This document shows positions 5,392 to 9,044 of a stretch of 9,044 bases of DNA, piece by piece. The notes under the pieces were generated by a model, which worked only from the letters and a program-made list of their open reading frames with translations, did no database searches and was not told the origin of the DNA. This DNA is from Candidatus Onthomorpha intestinigallinarum (GTDB lineage Bacteria; Bacteroidota; Bacteroidia; Bacteroidales; P3), in contig DXGG01000193.1 of NCBI GenBank assembly GCA_019114015.1, positions 1-9,044 on the forward strand, given 5' to 3'. The first letter of the stretch is position 1; each line of letters starts with the position of its first letter. The translations under genes and the position numbers were made by a program.

Positions 5392-6036
5392 TTAATGTAT
5401 GTTGTTCAATAAATTTACCGGCAAAAATGAAGAGGAAATCAAATAGATGCCGAATATCACCAATATGATTCCCACAATTCTGTTCATTATGGTGATTACA
5501 TTGTCAGTCATAAAACGTTTCAGTTCGTTTGATATTGCGCATTTGACAAGGTCCATGGCGAATACGGTTATCAGTATGCTGACAAGAAAGATTATCTGTT
5601 CCGATTTCTTGTAGTTGCTTGCAAGCCCTATCGGGATAAGCCAAAACATCCATATACCCGGATTGGCTATGTTGAAAATAAAGCCTTTGGCTATGTATTT
5701 CAACTTTAGTTTTCCACCTATTGATTCTATGTTTCTTTTGGGTTGTGATATGTGTTTTTTGGTTGAGGTGTAAATGCCGAAGACTATTAGTATGATTCCT
5801 CCGATTATTCCTATGAGTTTTTGAGCTTTGTCTGACGCAAATAATGAGGAAATGCCGAACCATGCGATGAAAACCATTGATATGTCCGACAGTGAAACTC
5901 CAAGGGCAAGGTGAGAGCCGGCCTTGAAACCTTTGGATATGCTTGTTTGTATTATGGAAAAAAAAGCAGGTCCTACCATAAGGGAAAGGGTAAGTCCGAA
6001 GAGGATTCCTTGGGTTGCGATATGGAAGCTGTTCAT
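5392..6036 (-). CDS. LysE/RhtB-family amino acid exporter
   Basis: A 214-residue inner-membrane protein with about six predicted hydrophobic segments (roughly residues 7-29, 42-66, 73-90, 117-139, 146-167 and 183-206). The N-terminal GLTLSLMVGPAFFSIIQTSI (14-33) followed by KGFKAGSHLALGVSLSD, and the mid-protein FNIANPGIWMFWLIPI (121-136), are typical of LysE/RhtB translocators. Members of this family export amino acids or related small metabolites by proton-coupled transport. The substrate cannot be read from the sequence. Nearby dapA makes lysine export a tempting idea, but the genes are convergent and no regulatory link is seen. The gene is transcribed leftward from a divergent region shared with ribBA and is followed by the small lipoprotein-like gene. 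The start ATG at 6036 is the first one downstream of the predicted minus-strand -7 box. Confidence 0.88.
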   Translation of the reverse strand: MNSFHIATQGILFGLTLSLMVGPAFFSIIQTSISKGFKAGSHLALGVSLSDISMVFIAWFGISSLFASDKAQKLIGIIGGIILIVFGIYTSTKKHISQPKRNIESIGGKLKLKYIAKGFIFNIANPGIWMFWLIPIGLASNYKKSEQIIFLVSILITVFAMDLVKCAISNELKRFMTDNVITIMNRIVGIILVIFGIYLISSSFLPVNLLNNIH

Positions 6037-6066
6037 AATTAGAATGTTTTGCGATGATTATTACTG

Positions 6067-6074
6067 CAAAGATA
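6067..6074 (-). promoter_or_regulatory. Minus-strand -7 promoter box for the LysE-type gene
   Basis: Read on the minus strand this is TATCTTTG, an exact TAnnTTTG box, placed 30 bp upstream of the LysE-type start. The nearest TTTG upstream (6088-6091, minus strand) is only 13 bp away, shorter than usual, so the -33 element is uncertain. The leader would be about 20-25 nt. Confidence 0.5.
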
Positions 6075-6126
6075 CAAAAATGTTCAACAAAGACTTGTTT
6101 TTACAGTGGCATTCGGTTAAAATATG

Positions 6127-6134
6127 TATCTTTG
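6127..6134 (+). promoter_or_regulatory. Plus-strand -7 promoter box for ribBA
   Basis: TATCTTTG is an exact TAnnTTTG box 20 bp before the ribBA ATG, identical to the minus-strand box facing the other way. No clear TTTG lies at the normal distance upstream, so the -33 element is weak. The implied leader is only about 10-15 nt, which excludes an FMN riboswitch here. Confidence 0.55.
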
Positions 6135-6154
6135 CAAATTGAAATTCTAATGTA

Positions 6155-7360
6155 ATGGATACTAAATTAAATACGATAGAGGAGGCGGTAGAGGACTTTA
6201 AGAAAGGTAATTTTGTAATAATAGTGGATGACGAGGACAGGGAAAATGAGGGGGATTTGATTATTGCAGCTGAAGCCATAACTCCGGAAAAGGTAAACTT
6301 TATGCTTAAGCATGCCAGAGGTGTGCTATGTGCTCCAATAACCACTTCAAGATGCAAAGAGTTGAATTTGTCGCATCAGGTTGTTGATAACACTTCGGTT
6401 CTCGGTACTCCTTTTACGGTTACTATAGATAAGTTGGAAGGATGTTCGACAGGAGTTTCTGCCTCGGATAGGGCGGCAACCATAAAGGCCTTGGCAGATC
6501 CGTCTTCGACGCCGTCAACTTTCGGTCGACCCGGCCATATAAATCCTTTGTATGCTCAGGAAGAAGGAGTTTTGAAGAGAGCAGGGCATACCGAGGCGAC
6601 GATTGACATGTGTCGTTTGTCGGGCTTTTATCCTGCCGGGGCTCTTATGGAGATAATGAACGAGGATGGGACGATGGCACGTTTGCCGCAGTTGGCGGAA
6701 ATGGCTCGAAAATACGATATAAAACTTATAAGTATAAGGGACCTTATAGCATACAGGGTAAGATATGAGAGCCTTATAAAGAGGGAGGAAGATGTTTTCT
6801 TGCCTACCAAGTGGGGAGATTTCAGATTGATAGCATATACTCAAAAGGACACCAACATTACTCATTTGGTATTGAAGAAAGGAGAGTGGGAGAAAGACGA
6901 GCCGATTTTGTGCAGAGTTCATTCTTCGTGTGCAACCGGAGACATATTCGGTTCATGTAAGTGTGACTGCGGAGATCAGTTGCATAGTGCCATGCAGATG
7001 ATTGAAAAGGAAGGCAAGGGCTTGATAGTTTACATGAGTCAGGAAGGAAGGGGAATAGGTCTTGTCAATAAGTTGAAGGCATATCATTTGCAGGAGGAAG
7101 GCATGGATACGGTGGATGCCAATATTGCATTGGGATTTAAGGCTGATGAAAGGGATTATGGCATAGGAGCTCAGATATTGAGGGATATGAATGCGACGCG
7201 TATAAGGTTGATATCCAACAATCCTAAAAAAAGAAGCGGATTGGAGGGCTACGGAATAAAAATAGTGGAGAACGTTCCACTTGTAATAAAGCCTACGGAG
7301 TACAACGAGAAGTACTTGAAGACAAAAAAAGAGCGTATGGGACATAATTTGCCATTGTAA
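6155..7360 (+). CDS. ribBA: Bifunctional DHBP synthase / GTP cyclohydrolase II
   Basis: A 401-residue fusion supplying both precursors of riboflavin. The N-terminal RibB domain (about 6-202) makes 3,4-dihydroxy-2-butanone 4-phosphate from ribulose 5-phosphate. It shows DDEDRENEGDLI (25-36) with the metal/substrate-binding acidic residues, GTPFTVTID (84-92), STGVSASDRA (98-107) and RAGHTEA (142-148) with the metal-binding His145. The C-terminal RibA domain (about 206-400) opens the GTP ring. It has the zinc site Cys259-x10-Cys270-x-Cys272 within HSSCATGDIFGSCKCDCG, then SQEGRGIGL (295-303), ANIALGFKADERDYG (322-336) and the NNPKKRSGLEGYGI stretch. Both halves look intact. HSSC replaces the HSEC seen in some RibA proteins, which I regard as a lineage variant. 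It is expressed alone from its own promoter, divergent from the LysE-type gene, with no other rib genes in view. Confidence 0.95.
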   Translation: MDTKLNTIEEAVEDFKKGNFVIIVDDEDRENEGDLIIAAEAITPEKVNFMLKHARGVLCAPITTSRCKELNLSHQVVDNTSVLGTPFTVTIDKLEGCSTGVSASDRAATIKALADPSSTPSTFGRPGHINPLYAQEEGVLKRAGHTEATIDMCRLSGFYPAGALMEIMNEDGTMARLPQLAEMARKYDIKLISIRDLIAYRVRYESLIKREEDVFLPTKWGDFRLIAYTQKDTNITHLVLKKGEWEKDEPILCRVHSSCATGDIFGSCKCDCGDQLHSAMQMIEKEGKGLIVYMSQEGRGIGLVNKLKAYHLQEEGMDTVDANIALGFKADERDYGIGAQILRDMNATRIRLISNNPKKRSGLEGYGIKIVENVPLVIKPTEYNEKYLKTKKERMGHNLPL

Positions 7361-7361
7361 T

Positions 7362-7393
7362 TTTGGCAATTAAAGTATAAAGTGTTATATTTG
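7362..7393 (+). promoter_or_regulatory. Canonical Bacteroidota promoter for the coiled-coil/zapA operon
   Basis: TTTG at 7362-7365 and TATATTTG at 7386-7393 (exact TAnnTTTG) are 20 bp apart, the best promoter match in the window. It begins two bases after the ribBA stop and gives a leader of about 20 nt before ATG 7419. A short hairpin, TTGCCA (7349-7354) with TGGCAA (7364-7369), overlaps the ribBA stop and the -33 element. It lacks a T tract and is probably not a terminator. Confidence 0.72.
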
Positions 7394-7418
7394 CAAACGA
7401 CTATTTTTGTTGTAAGAG

Positions 7419-7718
7419 ATGGATGAGGTTAAGTTGTTGATTTCGGACATAGAGGACAGGGTGTATAAGTTGTTGAAATATAAGGATGATTTGGAGGAAA
7501 GACTGTCTTTGTTGGAGCAGGAGAATAGTCGGTTGAAAGAAGAAATTGTATTATTAAAAGAAGAGAAAGAGGAATTAGAGAGAAAAACGGAAGAGAAAAT
7601 AAATTCAAACATATTAACGGAGCAACGGGAAGACATAAACGAGCTAAAGGAAAAGATAAACGAATTGTTGCAAGATATTGACAAGAGTTTAGCATTATTG
7701 GTTTCGACTCAAAAATAG
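7419..7718 (+). CDS. Coiled-coil protein encoded upstream of zapA
   Basis: A 99-residue protein, almost entirely charged heptads (for example LEERLSLLEQENSRLKEEI, residues 25-43, and INELKEKINELLQDI, 73-87). It is predicted to be a long parallel coiled coil with a break near the asparagine/isoleucine segment 61-67. There is no signal peptide or membrane segment, so it should be cytoplasmic. A coiled-coil gene of this size directly upstream of zapA is, from memory, common in Bacteroidota. A role with ZapA at the FtsZ ring, comparable to ZapB in size and style, is an inference from position and structure, since coiled coils do not prove homology. It is the first gene after a strong promoter and ends 22 bp before the zapA ATG. 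GTA/GAG-rich codons make its minus strand open too; those reverse frames are shadows. Confidence 0.8.
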   Translation: MDEVKLLISDIEDRVYKLLKYKDDLEERLSLLEQENSRLKEEIVLLKEEKEELERKTEEKINSNILTEQREDINELKEKINELLQDIDKSLALLVSTQK

Positions 7719-7723
7719 GAATA

Positions 7724-7737
7724 AAAGGAGCGGGAGG
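7724..7737 (+). promoter_or_regulatory. Purine-rich double Shine-Dalgarno before zapA
   Basis: AAAGGAG (7724-7730) and GGAGG (7733-7737) precede ATG 7741 by 10 and 3 bases. Bacteroidota rarely rely on Shine-Dalgarno pairing and the other genes here lack it, so this site stands out. The first copy has workable spacing; the second is too close to be optimal. Confidence 0.45.
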
Positions 7738-7740
7738 ATT

Positions 7741-8046
7741 ATGACGGATATTTTGAAGGTTGCCATAGAAATAGCAGGTAGGAAATATAATGTCAACATA
7801 AAGGAGACGGACAAGGATATTTTTGAGGAAGCGGCAAGGATGGTCAGTGACACTTTGAATACATATGAGCAGAAGTACTCATATGAAGACAAACAGGACT
7901 TGTTGGCATTGGTTTTGTTGCAATATACTACTTCTTACATAAAGATGTATAGAAGTAAGACGGGAGATAACAATGATGTAGTGGTAAGCAGATTGCGTCA
8001 ATTGAATCAGGTACTTACTGAAATAACAGATAAAATGGAGAAATAG
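7741..8046 (+). CDS. zapA: Cell division protein ZapA
   Basis: A 101-residue cytoplasmic protein of normal ZapA length. ZapA binds FtsZ and cross-links its filaments in the division ring. The N-terminal globular part shows the family pattern LKVAIEIAGRKYNVNIKETD (5-24), then the helix EEAARMVSDTLNTYEQKY (29-46). The DLLALVLLQYTTSYIKMY segment (53-70) precedes the C-terminal dimerising coiled coil SRLRQLNQVLTEITDKMEK (83-101). It lies after a coiled-coil gene and immediately before a 6S-like RNA and rny, an arrangement I recall for Bacteroidota. Its TAG stop (8044-8046) abuts the first base of the RNA stem, so the RNA could be processed from the operon transcript or have a promoter inside zapA. 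No canonical -7 box was found at the right place. Confidence 0.9.
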   Translation: MTDILKVAIEIAGRKYNVNIKETDKDIFEEAARMVSDTLNTYEQKYSYEDKQDLLALVLLQYTTSYIKMYRSKTGDNNDVVVSRLRQLNQVLTEITDKMEK

Positions 8047-8236
8047 CCGCATCGATTCTACAGATCAGTTTGTAAACTCAACAGTAAAAAAATGCCGAGT
8101 AAGCTCATTTTGGATAAAACAGGCCTCATTTCGAAAGAAATCTCGCAAGAGACGGTGGAAGTTTGACACAAAAGGCACTCAAAACTTTTCATTTGGGAGT
8201 TTACCACACTCCATAAGTAGAGGAGATGCGGTTTTT
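8047..8236 (+). ncRNA. ssrS: 6S RNA (SsrS), Bacteroidota type
   Basis: A structured intergenic RNA of about 190 nt. The ends pair: CCGCATC (8047-8053) with GATGCGG (8225-8231), followed by a T5 tract, so the closing stem doubles as a terminator. After a 3x3 internal loop, TCTAC (8057-8061) pairs with GTAGA (8217-8221). Further in, GTAAACTC (8072-8079) pairs with GAGTTTAC (8197-8204) over more than 100 nt. At the top lie two GNRA-capped hairpins: ATTTC-GAAA-GAAAT (8128-8141) and TCTC-GCAA-GAGA (8141-8152). A long rod with internal openings and a distal hairpin region fits 6S RNA, which binds the housekeeping RNA polymerase by imitating an open promoter. Position between zapA and rny agrees with what I recall for Bacteroidales 6S (Bacteroidales-1-type) RNA. 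Boundaries come from the stem and could be off by several bases. Confidence 0.75.
8225..8236 (+). terminator. 3' arm and T tract ending the 6S-like RNA
   Basis: GATGCGG, the 3' arm of the closing stem, runs straight into TTTTT, then ATCTTTTC. The partner arm lies 172 bases upstream, so this would end the RNA only once the long stem has formed. Bases 8237-8311 before rny hold no other recognisable element and no clear promoter. Confidence 0.5.
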
Positions 8237-8311
8237 ATCTTTTCAATCATTTCGTTTTAAACTTCGTCGCGTTGCTTGATGGTAATAATAATTTAATTAC
8301 AAACTTAAGCG

Positions 8312-9044
8312 ATGAACATAGTAATAGGCATTATTAGCGGATTAGCGGGCATAGGCATAGGAATATGGTTGGCCGCGACCAGGCCAAGAAAAAACTTGGA
8401 GAAAAAGAGCATCCAACTTCTTAAGGAGGCGGAAGAAAAGGCGGAAATCCTTAAAAAGGAAAAGATGTTGCAGGCAAAGGAGAAATTTCTTCAACTCAAA
8501 GGCGAGCATGAAAAGCAGGTTCAGGAAAGAAACAACAAAGTAATGCAGGCCGAAAACAAAATCAAGCAGAAGGAACAGGTACTCAACCAGAAAGTAGAGG
8601 AATTGCAGAAAAAAAGCACGGAGTTTCTTGCGGCCAAGGATAACCTTAACAAACAGGTTGAAAAACTTCAGCAAAGACAACAGGAGGTTGAGAAAACATA
8701 TCGGGAAAGCGTGGCAAAGCTGGAGCAGATAGCAGGTTTGTCGGCAGATGAAGCCAAAGCCCAACTGATAGATACGCTGACCGAAGAGGCTAAAAGCGAT
8801 GCGATGGGTAAGATAATGGAGATAGTTGAGGAGGCAAAGCTTACTGCAAACCAGCAGGCAAAGAAAATAGTCATAGAATCCATACAACGTACCGCCACGG
8901 AGAACGCGATAGAAAACACAGTATCGGTATTCAACCTTGAGAATGAGGAGGTAAAAGGACGTATCATAGGACGTGAAGGTAGAAACATACGTACGTTGGA
9001 GAATCTTACCGGTGTTGAGGTTATTATAGACGACTCTCCTGATG
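8312..9044 (+). CDS. rny: Ribonuclease Y, 5' part (runs off the window)
   Basis: The first 244 residues of RNase Y, the membrane-bound endoribonuclease that starts mRNA decay; the full protein is usually a little over 500 residues, so about half is shown. An N-terminal membrane helix (NIVIGIISGLAGIGIGIWLA, 2-21) precedes a long charged coiled coil (about 27-195), typical of RNase Y. A KH RNA-binding domain then begins, with GRIIGREGRNIRTLE (216-230) and its GxxG-type loop I-G-R-E-G. The catalytic HD domain lies beyond the window end and cannot be assessed. Start ATG 8312 gives the expected short N-terminus ahead of the helix. It follows the 6S-like RNA by about 75 bp with no clear promoter, so read-through or a weak promoter may drive it. 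Leucine and arginine codons CTT and CGT are more frequent than in the TTG/AGG-rich genes upstream. Confidence 0.92.
   Translation, partial: MNIVIGIISGLAGIGIGIWLAATRPRKNLEKKSIQLLKEAEEKAEILKKEKMLQAKEKFLQLKGEHEKQVQERNNKVMQAENKIKQKEQVLNQKVEELQKKSTEFLAAKDNLNKQVEKLQQRQQEVEKTYRESVAKLEQIAGLSADEAKAQLIDTLTEEAKSDAMGKIMEIVEEAKLTANQQAKKIVIESIQRTATENAIENTVSVFNLENEEVKGRIIGREGRNIRTLENLTGVEVIIDDSPD

Noticed and set aside
5924..6142. Plus-strand 72-residue frame across the start of the LysE-type gene
   Set aside because: It overlaps the exporter gene start and the divergent promoter, with no family signature.
6135..6154. FMN riboswitch ahead of ribBA
   Set aside because: The leader is only about 15 nt; there is no room for the element and none of its conserved pieces appear.
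7349..7369. TTGCCA/TGGCAA hairpin as a ribBA terminator
   Set aside because: A six-bp A/T-rich stem without a T tract, overlapping the stop codon and next promoter; too weak to list as a terminator.
8342..8988. Long minus-strand frames rich in Leu/Phe opposite rny
   Set aside because: Antisense of a lysine/glutamate-rich coiled coil naturally reads as Phe/Leu; rny is clearly the real gene.

Overview
The window reads as Bacteroidota (Bacteroidales-type) chromosome. The TAnnTTTG -7 boxes with upstream TTTG elements, very short leaders, rare Shine-Dalgarno sequences, and the order coiled-coil gene, zapA, 6S-like RNA, rny all point there. Genus cannot be set from this sequence. No tRNA, rRNA, CRISPR array or transposase gene is visible.

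Bases 1-2350 look like an accessory, defence-type cassette of three tightly packed plus-strand genes: a PD-(D/E)XK nuclease-like protein (6-1094), a 63-residue membrane-anchored protein (1102-1293), and a protein I recognise as LPO_1073/Vpar_1526-like (1268-2350). The last two overlap by 26 bp. They carry the same short motif (QK-x-G-N-x3-Q-x-Q-I), at the C-terminal tail of the membrane protein and at the N-terminus of its partner. This is the most interesting signal in the window: it suggests a membrane anchor and a soluble partner that assemble through matched beta-type motifs. A 12-bp inverted repeat (2361-2406) closes the cassette. A roughly 350-base gene-free stretch (2351-2700) follows, rich in direct and inverted repeats, and may contain the edge of the acquired DNA.

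Bases 2674-5206 are a housekeeping operon with a recognisable promoter and an intrinsic terminator: a DUF6913-like gene, dapA (lysine/diaminopimelate synthesis) and a class II fructose-bisphosphate aldolase gene, separated by single bases. Bases 5198-6036 on the minus strand hold a LysE/RhtB-type exporter followed by a tiny lipoprotein-like gene. A divergent promoter region (6037-6154) separates them from ribBA (6155-7360, riboflavin synthesis).

Bases 7362-9044 form a cell-division and RNA-metabolism block: a canonical promoter, a coiled-coil protein, zapA, a structured RNA of about 190 nt that fits 6S RNA (8047-8236), and the 5' part of rny (RNase Y), cut by the window end.
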